A DNA stretch of 64,000 nt. Origin: Helochares maculicollis (lineage: Eukaryota > Arthropoda > Insecta > Coleoptera > Hydrophilidae). Positions 1-11,382 of the stretch are shown piece after piece (within the stretch, counting starts at the first letter, position 1; each line of letters begins with the position of its first letter). The stretch lies in NCBI GenBank assembly GCA_033557835.1, contig JAWQRO010000045.1:1-64000 (forward strand), written 5' to 3'. The notes under the pieces are model-generated. The model saw nothing but the letters and a program-made list of their open reading frames with translations. It did no database searches and was not told the origin of the DNA. The translations under genes and the position numbers were made by a program.

Positions 1-416
1 AAAGGCCAGAATTGATCAATAGGAAAGGTATAGTGTTTCACAATGATAATGCAAGCTCTCATACAAGTTTAGTAACTCGCCAAAAGCTTTTACAGCTTGA
101 ATGGGATGTAATGCCACACCCACCTTACTCTCCAGATTTGGCACCTTCAGATTATAACTTGTTCTGGTCTTTGCAAAATTTTTTGGATGGGAAGACCTTT
201 ACCTCAAACCAGAACGTCAAGTACACCTTGGACCAGTTTTTTGCCAGCAAAGACCAGAAGTTTTATGAGCGTGAGATCAATCTCCTGCCCGAAAGATGAC
301 AAAAGGTATTGGACCAAAATGGAGAATATATCATTTAATAAAATGTTTATACACTATAAAAAAATCGTGTTTCATTTTCACCAAAAAAAAACGAAATTAC
401 TTTTCGAACAACCCAA
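1..416 (+). mobile_element. mariner transposon, 3' part cut by window edge
   Basis: The plus strand encodes the C-terminal part of a mariner DD34D transposase, the cut-and-paste enzyme of these elements. Visible are the second catalytic Asp in FHNDNASSH (around base 45), the block HPPYSPDLAPSDYNLF with the third Asp, and the usual tail ending in a FYEREINLLPER-like stretch at 297. A TGA at 297-299 interrupts the normal tail QKVLDQNGEYII, which is readable just beyond it, so this copy has a premature stop. An AATAAA follows, then a terminal inverted repeat ending in aacaacccaa at 416 with TA at 417-418. The first catalytic Asp and the N-terminus lie outside the window. Confidence 0.85.
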
Positions 417-418
417 TA

Positions 419-2845
419 TAGTAAAACAAATTCCCACAAAAGCTGACCGAAGTTAACGTTCCCACAAAAAAAACGCGAACCAGGGCTTAATTTTAGCACA
501 TTTAATTGCACATGTCAAGCTGCAAAATATGCTATTGAAGTGTTTGTTGCTGCGAAGTGATCCAGCAAACATATATTTTGCTCGTATCTCTTGAAGAAAT
601 TGCATCGAATCTCCTATAGAATAAACCCATAAACGCAAATAAAAATTCCACGCTAAATCTAATATCATCCTTCATATCCAATATCCACCGACATGCAATG
701 GTTTTATGCAAGATTACGTTTTCTCCATATTAAAAAGCACAACCCCAGAAATAGCCTAACGCCTCATCCTTATGTGATATGTAAATGTAGAAGTTCTTTA
801 GCAACCAGCCCGAAGCCCTTGAGGCTGTCCTACTGCGATTTCCATCCATTGTCTACCCATTCTCTCGCGCATCTCCTCTCGTCCCAAGGCTGGCTGTCCC
901 TTTTAGATACACACATACCGCATGGCAACAGAACCAACTCAACTCAACTAGACTCGGCTGGACTAAAACTCAACTCCACTGTGGTGCTCTCTCTGCGAGA
1001 TTGCTTCGTTTATATGTGTGTATTCTAGCGATTACCGTTATATTGGCCGTCCTCATAAGGGCTATTACATTTATTACGTCGCCCAACTCGTCGTACTCCT
1101 CAACTACACGTTTGTCCTCCCGACATCCCTTCCAATGTGTTGCTCTCTGTGTACTTTTATTCAATAAGACGCCCTGCACTCTCATGATTGGATTTCTGCA
1201 GTCCTGTTCTTTCTGAAACAAATTGACTTTAGACGAGTTTGTTCCTCTTTTAATATTAGATAGACTCGCAATATGCCATCCGAAAATTCCGAAACGCCAC
1301 AAATCCAGCTCGAAGGACCAAAGCGCTGCGAATCTCTCGGCGAATATTTCCGCAGTTTCAGCGCTTTTGTCGTTGACCCTGATTATTTATGTTATTTATT
1401 CCACGCTATCGCGATGTGTAATGAACGCGTGACGTAAATCTCCCATATTCATACCAAAACATTTAATTATCGAGCTCCAATTTAAAATAATATTTCCTTC
1501 TTGAGAAATTGCGATAAAAATCAAGATTAGTCGTGATCGAGTGCGTTGCTCAGTTTCGCCGTTAACACTGTGAAAGTGACTAATCATTCGTGAGGTGATT
1601 TTTCGTGATAGTTGTGGCGACACGTGAAGCGTTTGACGATGTCTTTGTGAAACGTTGACGGGGCATTTCCGCGAAATGTTTGAAAATCTAGTGAACAATT
1701 GTGAGTTCAGTTACAAACTAATGCTAGCCGTTTTCATGTATATAAAGGTTCGTCAGGCTCATTATTTTCCCTTCCAAAATTTTTCGCGGCCCCACACCGC
1801 CCAACGAGGTATTAAACGTCAATTACTCGAAGACTTCAATTAGTTTTTTTTTGGTCGAAGTTTTTCCAAGTGGAGCTCACGTGCCGCCAATGTGTTGACT
1901 GTCGTCTACCCTGTCACTTAGCCATAACTTTTACTGCCATCAAAGAGGCGTGCTCTGAATCGACAAACAGATAATAAGTTGGCAACTGTAGACAAAGTCC
2001 CAATATATTACTAATATCGCCGATATCTCATGGTTACCAACCCACCGAACCGCCGCCCGCCGTCCCTGCTCTTTCCTCCACTCTACTAACACTTTTCGTT
2101 CTCTTTTTTCTCTCTGGAAAACTTCGCCCCCGCGTTGGTCCCTCTTCAAGCCTCGCTGGCTGCCGCCACAGGGTTGCTGCTCTTCCCAACCCCCCAAATG
2201 ACGTTAACTGCAGTTTATAATGTTGGCAGGTTCGTGTATAAGCGAATTTTAAGATCTATAGACTATTGAAGGTGATTTCATCTTCTTGTATTCTGCGACT
2301 GCTTAAGGGACTCTTCCAAAGAGGTAGCTCAGATGTAGGATGGTAATTGCTTTTTGCTGTCATTCAAGTTTGTAGTGATTTAATAATACTTAGTTTTTCT
2401 CATTTGTCTTAAATTGCGGGCAATCAAAATTTCACAATCTCTAGTGTGAACTATACTACATAAGGTTAGTCAACCTGTTTAGGTTTTTGAAGTTCAACAA
2501 GTTAAATTTCGTTTTCAAATAGAACACTATGTTCAAATTGATGAATTTTTGGTGCCAATTCTGTCTTTGCAAAATGCATTATTTATGATTTTCAAACATT
2601 TAAAGCGAACTCCTGATTTCAACTCTTGAATATTTGCCCACATACGAAGAGATTTCGTTTATCCAAACGGATATAAAGATAAAATCGAAATCAAATCACA
2701 AAACATACGAATGGAATTAAAGGAAATGTTTGAACTGCCATCCCCGACCGGTTTGGCAACACCAACTTCTCACCTACTTCGCGTAAACAGTCCCCTAATT
2801 GACCATCAGTAATAGTTTGATGATCCTTTAAGGAAGGTGATACAT
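419..2845. other. no recognisable gene (2.4 kb)
   Basis: No recognisable domain on either strand. Short open frames occur, for example at 693-1028 (+) and 970-1302 (-), but they resemble no family I know and overlap each other on opposite strands. About 800-1400 and 1860-2200 are clearly richer in G+C than the surroundings and contain pyrimidine-rich runs. They could be regulatory or untranslated sequence, but nothing shows this directly. Confidence 0.4.
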
Positions 2846-2852
2846 ACAACCG

Positions 2853-3700
2853 CCTGAAATTTGACCGTTTTCGAAAGGCTTATTTAAAAGGAAAGGAATA
2901 AATGAATAATTTTTAAATTCATCACGTTTCTTCATTCAAAAATGAGACTGATTTTTTTCACTTGTTAATTCTAATAAACTTACAATTCAACATTGTCTCC
3001 TCCAAAGTAACTGCCTTCTGAAGCCACACAACGTTGGAGACCATTCTTCCACTCCTCATAGCACTGATCGAACTCGGATATTGAAAAAGCCTTCAGCTGG
3101 TCGGTTACAGCAGTTTGAATGCTTTCCAGTGTCCCAAAATTATGTCCCTTAAGGTGATTCTTCAATTTCGGAAAGAGTAAAAAGTCACAAGGATTCAAGT
3201 CGGGTGAATAAGGAGGCTTAGGAGCCAAGAAACGGTTCACTGATATTGCTGTGTGGCGAGGTGCATTGTCATGATGCTATACCCAGTTGGTTTTTATGTT
3301 TGGTATAACACGCATGACACTTTTCCGAAGTCTTTCAAGAACCTCTCGGTGAAAGTGTTGATTAACCGTATGGCCTTGAAGCACAAACTCTTTGTGCAGG
3401 ATTCCCTGGCTATCAAAAAAATAATTCAGCATGCTTTTGATCTTTGACTTGCTCATTCTTGCTTTTTTGGTCTTGGAGATATTGATATTGTGCCATTCCA
3501 TGCTCTGGCGCTTGATTTCCGGGTCGTATTCAAACACCCAAGAGTCACCTACAGTAATGACATGTTCCAGAAAATGAGGATCTTTGTCAATCGGTTCCAA
3601 AAAGTCAATCCATCTTGACCTCCTGTTGTTATTTTGGTCTTAAGAAAGATTTTTCGGAGCCATTTTGGCGCAGATCTTTCTCATCTCCAATTCATTGGTC
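2853..3700 (-). mobile_element. decayed mariner transposon
   Basis: Reading on the minus strand from 3600 to 2980 gives a mariner transposase. The first catalytic region reads VGDSWVFEYDPEIKRQS and lacks the Glu that normally follows the Asp (GDESW in relatives). The second Asp is in HHDNAPRHTA near 3265. The third is in PPYSPDLNPCDFLLFPKLK near 3190. Only 27 residues separate the second and third Asp instead of the usual 34, so about seven codons are deleted. A stop separates the two halves. The N-terminal third is missing and the element runs into another mariner fragment at about 3700-3730. The stretch 2853-2935 is its 3' end; a solo copy of that end lies at 17,971-18,055. Confidence 0.8.
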
Positions 3701-3729
3701 GAAATACATGCGGCGTTGTTAACTTTTAA

Positions 3730-4070
3730 GTGTTAAAAACTGGACAAACTGATACTGCAGATGTCTATTGTGTACTGCCTCACCCACCATACTCGCCCGA
3801 TAGTGCACCTTCGAATTACTTTTTATCACTGCGACATTGTGTTAGTGCCAAAAAATTAGAAAATTTTGATGACGTCCAAAATGCTATCTCGACATATTTT
3901 ACAGAAAACCCGATTGATTTTTACCGCTCCGGCATTGAAAATTTGTATATTAGATGGCAAAAGGTTGTTGTTAACAAAGGTGAATATATTGTTGATTAAA
4001 AATAAAAGCTTGTTAAAAATGTAGTCGTGTGAAGTTAACTTAAGAAAACAACATTAAATTCCGGTGCCGC
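3730..4070 (+). mobile_element. internally deleted mariner fragment
   Basis: A short frame (3730-3999) joins the piece LKTGQTDTADVYC directly to LPHPPYSPDSAPSNYF, so the segment carrying the second catalytic Asp is missing. The third Asp has become Asn (APSNY). It continues to a normal C-terminus ending in EYIVD. The untranslated 3' tail and inverted repeat match those of the full element at 11,383-12,650, including the tcacacgactac-like block, and end at 4070 with TA at 4071-4072. Same family as that element, opposite orientation. Non-functional. Confidence 0.82.
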
Positions 4071-4392
4071 TAATAGTTTCTGGATGTCTTCTTACTCGGG
4101 TCGTCAGTACAAAAGTCGCAAATGTTAGAACTCTGAAGAGCAGGCGGCGAGATTCGAATGGTCCGGTACAAGTGCTTAAGCGCCGAGTTGAGATGAAGCA
4201 CTTAAGTGAGTTTTTAACTAATAAATAAACTTTTTGAGTTAATTGGCCGCCAATTTAAAAAGAGTAGTTTCAACAAAAACGCGTTTAAAGTTTTGACACA
4301 CAGGAACGCTATAATTACAGTAACTTACGAACTCCAGGGGCAACCAGAAGTTCTTCGGTGCTTTCGTAGTACTCGCATTTCTTTACAAACTC

Positions 4393-5320
4393 TTATTGAC
4401 TTGCTTGGCGAGCTTTTCTGATTGTCAAAGAGCTGCGGCGATTTTCTCTACTTGCTCTTTGGTCACGATTTTGTCTTTGTAGAATATGCATTGGCGACCA
4501 ATAACTATTTCTAATAAGTTCATCACTCGTGTATCCATCATCCAATAGCCCAGTGGATATGAAGGCACTAATTTCTATGATCTTTAGTCCAGAATTCAGA
4601 TGTTTTGGACAGACTCGCCAAATAGTAGAGTTGAAACTCTCATTTGCATTCTGCGTGTGACCACCCAAACATTTTTCGAGTAAGTCATTTCGGAATAAAC
4701 CTTCTAAAATCGGCTTGACATGAGTTTGAACATCAGGATGTAATGGAGCAGGATGTTTAATCTCCTTAGGATTTTCCCCTAAAGCTTCACCTTTGCGCCA
4801 CGTGTACCAGCTATCGGTACCAGACAGACAGTACTTGTGTCTTAGTTTGTCATCTGTGGAACACATATGATAGTGTGTGGCCATAATAGCATCTTTCATG
4901 TCTTTCACGCTGTTTACGTTTCTCCGAATAGCTACTCCGAAATATAAAGACAATTAATTAAAGCTTCCGTGAGCTTACCTCTTCCTCCCAGGTGATTGTC
5001 GATTTTAATTTTTCGGATGCATTCGCTTTTCACAACTTGGAAATCGTGACCATACGGATTTAAATCAAGAAATCCTTTGAAGAATTTGAATCCCCATCCC
5101 CTATGTAGTTTCCGTATTTGACGCCAAATAATTCTTCCGATCGTGAAAACATTTCCTTTACTGCTTCGACTTCGATAGCGTCATAAGAGCCTTTATGATT
5201 TTCTTGGCAATTTGATTCATGTTCTTCAAACCATTCACGGTACTCTTCAGTATCCGCTTTATCTTTCCAACGAGCATAAGCTGTCCAGTAACTATTAGGA
5301 GTACAAATTTAGAATTTGCA
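4393..5320 (-). mobile_element. Mutator-like transposase fragment 1
   Basis: On the minus strand the sequence reads, with frameshifts, through blocks typical of the Mutator-like transposase domain that is widespread in insects and cnidarians. In order they are: a stretch containing EVEAVKEMFSRSEELFGVKY and YIGDGDS (about 5190-5080), then LNPYGHDFQVVKSEC (about 5070-5020), KLTEALI (about 4970), and the open frame 4393-4953. That frame holds LYFGVAIRRN and the diagnostic CLGGHTQNANESFN motif. The segment between SEC and RKIK is deleted compared with the copy at 16,218-16,700, and a one-base shift lies near 4950. It is therefore a relic. Family naming rests on remembered motifs. Confidence 0.7.
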
Positions 5321-5389
5321 GATGATAACCGCCTTAAAAATTAGTCTGTTCGTTCTATAATAACCTAACCTTACTATATTAGTGACTCC

Positions 5390-6493
5390 GTGCTAGTAAA
5401 ATATAATTTTCTTGAGCTGAAAATGTCTAAATTTGAACCAAATGAACGTCATTTGCGGGAACTTTTAATCTATTACTTTAATTTCAAAAAATCTGCAGCT
5501 GAGGCGCATCGATTGCTCGTAGAAGCATATAATGAAGCTGCTTTGAGTGAGAGAACGTGTCGTGAGTGGTTTCAAAAGTTTAAAAACTGTGATTTTGATG
5601 TAGAAGACAAAAACCGCAGTGGAAAGCCTAAAATTTATGAAGACGCAGAATTGGAAGAATTATTGGAGGAAGATTCGTCTCAAACACAAAAGGAACTTGC
5701 CCTTACATTAGAAGTCACTCAGCAAGCAGTTTTACATTGTTTAAAATCATTAGGAATGATTCATAAACAAGGAAATTGGGTTCCATACGAATTGAAGCCA
5801 AAATATATTGAACGTTGATTATGCATGAGTGAAATGCTGCTAGCCAGGCATAAAAAAGGTTTTTTAGATTGAATCGTCACCGGGAATGAGAAATGGATAC
5901 ATTACAACCCATAAAGAGGAAAATCTTGGGTAAAACCTGGCCACGCACCAACATCCACAGCAAAACCGAATATTCACGGAAAAAACTCATGCTGTGTATA
6001 TCGTGGGATCAGCTGGATGTGGTGTATTACGAGTTGCTTAATCCGAGCGAAACAATCACGGGAACTCTCTACCGAACACAATTGATGAGATTGAGCCGTG
6101 CTCTAAAGGAAAAACGCCCTCAATACTATTCTAGACGCGGCAAAATAATTCTACTCCTTGATAATGCTCGTACGCATGTAGCGGTTCCGGTGAAAAACTA
6201 TTTGAAAACACTTGATTGAGAAGTGTTACCTCACCAGCCGTATTCACCAGACATAGCGCCATGCGGCTATTATCTGTTCCGGTCAATGGCACATGCTCTG
6301 TCGGAGGAGCGGTTCACAACATATAAAGATATCAAAAATTGGGTTGATCCGTGGATAGCCTCAAAAGATAAGGAGTTCTTCAGATGTGGAATCCAAATGC
6401 TGCCTGAGAGATTGGAAAAAGTGGTTGCTAGTGATGGACAATACTTTGAATAAACTTAAACTACCGTTCTGTTACAATAAATACTCAATTTTT
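5390..6493 (+). mobile_element. mariner transposon with two catalytic Asp lost
   Basis: Three consecutive frames (5390-5818, 5893-6219, 6223-6453) make up an almost full-length mariner transposase of about 345 residues, from the N-terminal helix-turn-helix region (SAAEAHRLLVEAYNEAALSE) to the C-terminus VVASDGQYFE. In-frame stops fall at about 5816, 5869, 5911 and 6217. The first catalytic motif is TGNEKW (Asp changed to Asn) and the third is APCGYYLF (Asp changed to Gly). Only the second, LLDNART, keeps its Asp. It cannot be active. Its 3' end is cut by the neighbouring element starting at 6496, which suggests that element inserted into it. Confidence 0.88.
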
Positions 6494-6495
6494 TA

Positions 6496-7389
6496 TTAGG
6501 TGCGCAACTAAGTTCTCGCTGTTTATCAATAGATGACTCCAGCAGCAAGAAGAACTTGCTTCAGCATTAGGAGTTACCCGCCAAGATATTTCCAAGCGAT
6601 TGCATGCGTTGGGAATGATTCAAAAGCAAGGAACTTGGGTTCCTTATGATTTGAAGCCAAGGGATGTTGACCGTCGTTTTTTTGTCTGTGAACAACTGTT
6701 TCAGTGGCAAAAAAGAAAGGGTTTTCTTCATCGCATCGTGACGGGTGATGAAAAATGGATTCATTACAGCAACATAATGAAAAGAAAGTCATGGGGACTG
6801 CCCGGTCATGTTTCTACGTTTTCTGCTCGGACAAATATTCCTGCTGCGAAGGTTATGCTGTGTATTTGGTGGGACCAGGTCGGTGTTATTTATTATGAAC
6901 TGTTGAAACCGAACGAAACTATCACTGGGGAACGGTATCGACTTCAATTGATACGATTGAGCCGAGCACTGCGCGAAAAACGGCCACAATACGAGAAGAG
7001 GCACGAAAAAGTGATTCTACAGCATGACAATGCTCGCCCTCGCGTTGCCAAACACGGTAAAACCTACCTGGAAACGCTCAAATGGGAAGTCCTACCCCAC
7101 CCGCCATATTCCCCAGATATTGCGCCGTCCGATTATTACTTGTTGCGTTCGATGGCACATGGTCTGGCTGAGCAGCAGTTCCGCTCATATCAAGACATCA
7201 AAAAATGGCTTGATTCGTGGATAGCCTCAAAAGATGAACACTTTTACCATAACGGTATTGGTGCTCTGCCAGAAAGATGGGAAAAAGTTGTAGCTAGCGA
7301 TGGGCAATACTTTAAATGATTCATTTTTAACCATTTTTGTACAATAAAGTTGCATTTTCATCCAAAAAAATGCTTAGTTGCACACCTAA
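6496..7389 (+). mobile_element. deleted mariner with intact catalytic triad and TIRs
   Basis: A mariner deletion derivative. The terminal inverted repeats ttaggtgYgcaactaag are at 6496 and, inverted, at 7373-7389. They are flanked by TA at 6494-6495 and 7390-7391, the expected target duplication. A reading frame runs from about 6537 to 7319 (about 260 codons) without a stop. It holds all three catalytic residues, in TGDEKWIHY, LQHDNARPRV and APSDYYLL, and ends in VVASDGQYFK. The first 90-100 residues of the transposase (DNA-binding part) are deleted, so it should not bind its own ends. Closely related to the copies on both sides of it. Confidence 0.9.
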
Positions 7390-7680
7390 TATAAAAAAAC
7401 GGCGGAAGCTTATTTGGACTCCTTATATAACCTATCAATTGTTCGTGGTCTATTAGTATAAAATATACTCTCTAGGCGTCCACAAGTGGAGTAAATATTT
7501 GATACTTTGGCAACCTTTGCGACCATTCAGTGAAACCTATTTTTTCAATTTAACTGTGTTTTTAATTTTGATTCTTAGACGATAGATCACTTATATATAA
7601 CCCAAAAATGAGGCATTTTATACAAATGCTTGTACATTGAGTGTTTCTTCGACTTCAATGTGAAATATTAGGTGTTGTAA

Positions 7681-8942
7681 TTAATTCGTAGCGTTTGATG
7701 AGATATAGCGTTGTTATTACAGTGTTCTGTTTTTACCTTCAGAAACAAATTGATCGTTAAACAGCTCTTATTAGGTAATGTTTTTACGACGATTCTTATT
7801 TTTAATTGTTAATAACAACAAATGGCAGCTATTTAATTATGTCGAAATGTATACGAAATAAAGTGTTTTTGCGGGGAGTTTTATTACAGTATTTTAAAAT
7901 GAGCAAAAGTGCTGCAGAAAGTCATCGGATTTTAGTAGAAGTTTACGGTGAACATGCTTTAGCTGATCAAACGTGTCGGGCATGGTTTGCGCGTTTTAAG
8001 AGTGGTTATTTTGATTTAGACGACAAGGAACGACCTGGACAGCCAAAAAAATTTGAAGATAAAGAATTGGAGGGTTTACTCGAAGAAAATTCATGTCAAA
8101 CACTTCAAGAGTTGTCTACATCTTTGAAGGTTAATTTATCTACGGTAGGAAAACGCCTTAAAGCTTTGGGAATGATCCAAAAGGAAGGAAATTTGGTCCC
8201 ATATGAATTAAAACCGAGAGACATTGAAAGACGTTTTATGACTTGTGAACTACTGCTTGCACGGTACAAAAAAAATTTTACTACATCGTATTGTTGCTGG
8301 CGATGAAAAATGGATATGTTACGACAATTCAAAACGCAGAAGATCATGGGTTAAGCCCGGACAACCATCATCATCAATGGCAAAACGCAATATTCATCGA
8401 TCTAAGCTCCTCCTTTGTATTTGGTGGGATCAACAAGGTGTGGTTTATTATGAATTGTTAAAACCCAATGAAACCATAACTGGGGATCGCTACTGGTTAC
8501 AATTGATGCGTTCGACTCGTGCATTGAAGGAAAAACGGCCGGAATGGAGCAAAAGGCAGTATAAAGTTATTTTACTGCACGACAATACGCGACCTCACGT
8601 GGCGAAATCAGTGAAAACATAGCTGGAAACATTTAAATGGGAAGTCTTAACCCACCCGCCGTATTCTCCAGATATTGCCCCTTTGGATTACCACCTGTTT
8701 CGATCAATGGCTCATGGTTTATCAGGGGAAAAATTAACATCTTATGAGGATTGCTAAAATTGGATCGATTCATGGATTGTCTCCAAGGACGAACAGTTTT
8801 TTCGACGGGGTACTCGACAGTTACCTGGAAAATGGGAAAAAGTAGTGGCAAGCGATGGGCAGTATTTTCAATAATGTAATATTTTATTTTCATTTCAAAT
8901 AAATCGATATTTTTTAATAAAAAAAAAACGCTACGAATAAAT
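7681..8942 (+). mobile_element. near full-length mariner transposon, frameshifted
   Basis: Terminal inverted repeats with the core ttcgtagcgttt occur near 7684 and, inverted, at about 8927-8938, giving an element of about 1.26 kb, the standard mariner size. The transposase starts at about 7839 (MSKCIRNKVF). It runs openly to a frameshift in an A-rich run near 8265-8277 and continues as KKILLHRIVAGDEKW. Later stops are at 8620-8622 and near 8755. The catalytic Asp residues are kept in AGDEKW, LLHDNTRPH and APLDYHLF. The C-terminus is VVASDGQYFQ at about 8872. A recently decayed copy of the same group as the two elements upstream. Confidence 0.9.
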
Positions 8943-8944
8943 TC

Positions 8945-10435
8945 CAACAGCTAATACAAGTAATTCATTTTCGTAACTGTATTTACGAGTCGCATAAAAT
9001 GAAGAGCAATGCAGATTAAGCGAGAAATGTGCAAAATAGAAAAGGGCGGATGGCAAGAATATTGGGACGAAATTTTTAAAACGCGATAATTTGGCAGAGT
9101 GCGACCAAAAAAAGTTGTGACTTAGACCCTACTCACGCTGGTCGGGCAATTCCCGTATAAATAACGGAACAAAATTCTTTTATCTCCATCGAGTTTTATA
9201 TGCATAAATAAATAAATAAAGTGATAGGTCTCAAATCGCTCTTCAAAAAGTCTAAGAAGTTTCTGAAAGTTCCCCTCTCGCAGCCAAAGCCAAAACAAGC
9301 AACTTTTATCCGGGAGGTTTTGCATGACCTTACGATATGAAACATGAACATATTAGGAAGACGTTTTGTTTTAAAAACCTGACTTTAGAACTCCGCCGGT
9401 CTTATGGGAATATTCTCCAGACTAGAGTTGAAATGATGTTATCACTAACTTTATTTTTAAAGATTGCATCGTGGATCTCTTGTATTTTCAAATTGTTATT
9501 GTTACATAAATTACAGAAACGCCAGTCGATAGGATCTTCTCTAACATTTTGACGGGAGTATAAGAGAGATAAGTTCCGAATGGTGCTAAGAGTTACACTA
9601 GGAACAGTCTGTGATTTATACATTTGTATTGCTCGTAAGAAGATGAAAATTTATGTCGGAGAGACCGTGGAAGAGGTTTAAATTTGGCCTTCGGGATGCC
9701 ACTGTTGCAGACTTGCCTGGACGCTGTTCTCTATGATTTACTTATGACTTTTTTATCCGACTTTTAATAATAAATACAGTGAAGTAATGGCGTTTTCATT
9801 TCACACGTCCGCGCTATCATCTTTTATTTCGCTTCGTTTTCTCCATTCGCTAAACAAAGTAATTCTCTTTGAAAGTCACAGTATTCCTGCTCGCCACCAC
9901 CGACCGCCATTACAATCTTCTGTCGGTCGCCGCCGCTACAACCACGCCGTTCCATACTCCTTATTATTTATCGCTTATTACTTACTCCCCTCTTAGTATA
10001 TGACAGAATGGGCGTCTCGACGGAGACGACGACGACGCCTGAATTTCAGAGATTATTAAACAAATGTACAGGGATTAACTATGAGTTAGTTTCGACCATA
10101 TATAAGGTTAATGTCTCAGTTCGCGGGCTATTACTGGAAGCAATTAGTGCGAGCGTCACTGAAAACACTAAATACGTGATTACGGAACATCATCAAGGAG
10201 TGTCGGACCTGCAATTTCGAGATTGCTTACTTCTTGTCTCCTGTTGCGCTTGATTATTCCGAAACGTTGATTCATTCACTGGGGCAAACGCCGCCTCATT
10301 GTGCAAGAGCCTGGTGCCACCGTTCATACAGCTATTTAAACAATTAACTGAAATTTAAGTATCTGTAGTAAATATGATTGAAGATAAATCTGTCGATTAA
10401 TAATAAATATGCGTTACAAGGAAATGCCGCGCTTT
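8945..10435. other. no clear gene (1.5 kb)
   Basis: No confident gene. A minus-strand frame at 9402-9623 contains WRFCNLCNNNNLKIQEIHD, which loosely resembles the Cys/His knuckle at the end of some LINE proteins, but the expected final Cys is absent. The frame at 10,008-10,253 (+) and the slightly GC-richer stretch 9,780-10,030 resemble nothing I recognise. Confidence 0.35.
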
Positions 10436-10869
10436 TTACATCCCCGTATTATATACGAAGTACTAGGTTAGTTAAAAAGTTCGCGGAGCGAGGATAAAAA
10501 AAGGGCAAACACAAAAGAATACGTTTAGTCTTCAGTGTATTCTCCCATAATTTCAATACATTTTCTCCAACGATTTTCCAATTCAGTTATACCATCTCTA
10601 AAATGGTTTTCTGGAAGCTCGTCAAAATAGGTTCACAGTCGCTATAACTTCTTCATTTGAGGAAAAACGCTTTCCAAGGAGAAATTGTTTTAAATTTGGC
10701 ATTATTAGGGGGACAGGAGAGTAATGTCGTTTTCTTAAGTTAAACTCACACGACTACATTTTTAACAAGATTTTATTTCTAATCAACAATTTTCAATTCG
10801 GGAGCGGTAAAAATCAATCGGTTTTTCTGTAAAATATGTCGAGATAGCATTTTGAACCCCTTGGATCAT

Positions 10870-11100
10870 CTTCAACTTAACTTTTGCTGATTGATCCCTC
10901 ACCGAAAAGTTCGTTGAGATCACTAAGTGACTCTGTCGCCTTCCAATCTTTCTCAAAATGGCAGAGCATAATTTGAAGAATATGAAGATGATTGTCGCTA
11001 CGCAGAAGACTTTTTATGAAAAAATAGTAAACAAAACTCCAATTTTTCCAAGAATGCAATGGTGCGAAGAAAAGCAATAATTATGCACCAGCCAAATATA
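10870..11100 (-). mobile_element. 5' end of a mariner, solo fragment
   Basis: The minus strand from about 11,100 reads tggtgcataattatt and then the start of a transposase with CHFEKDWKATESLSDLNELFG (about 10,965-10,905). The same sequence begins the copies at 47,279-47,480 (+) and 51,580-52,600 (-), so all three are one family. The rest of the transposase is missing here. On its other side the fragment is fused to the truncated 3' end of an unrelated mariner at about 10,858. Confidence 0.75.
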
Positions 11101-11382
11101 TTTTATAATTAATCTCCAACTAATCGGTAACAAACCACGGTCCAAGAATTTTAAAAAACGAGTGAAAAAATGTATTTTTCTTAGTGAACAAAAGGAAGAA
11201 TTTTAAAACAAGTATCCTCGAGATTTACTTTTATGATTTGCTTTGTAGAATTAGCAAAAATTGATGGAGTAGCGCCTAAATTGCAAATTTGGGGGTGAAA
11301 CAAATGTCATTTCAACAAGACAGTGCTACATGAAACATCTCAATTATTGCTTGAATCATTACTTTTGGTGGCCTTATTATTA

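Noticed and set aside
6495..6505. attagg near the mariner ends as a telomere-type repeat (TTAGG)
   Set aside because: Single occurrences that are part of a transposon terminal repeat; there is no tandem TTAGG array.
9402..9623. Possible LINE Cys/His knuckle on the minus strand
   Set aside because: Only CxxC and a loosely placed His are visible, the expected final Cys is missing, and no RT domain lies nearby.
11290..11375. MSFQQDSAT, resembling the FQQDGATCHT motif of some insect transposases
   Set aside because: A single nine-residue match followed by a stop, with no flanking transposase sequence.
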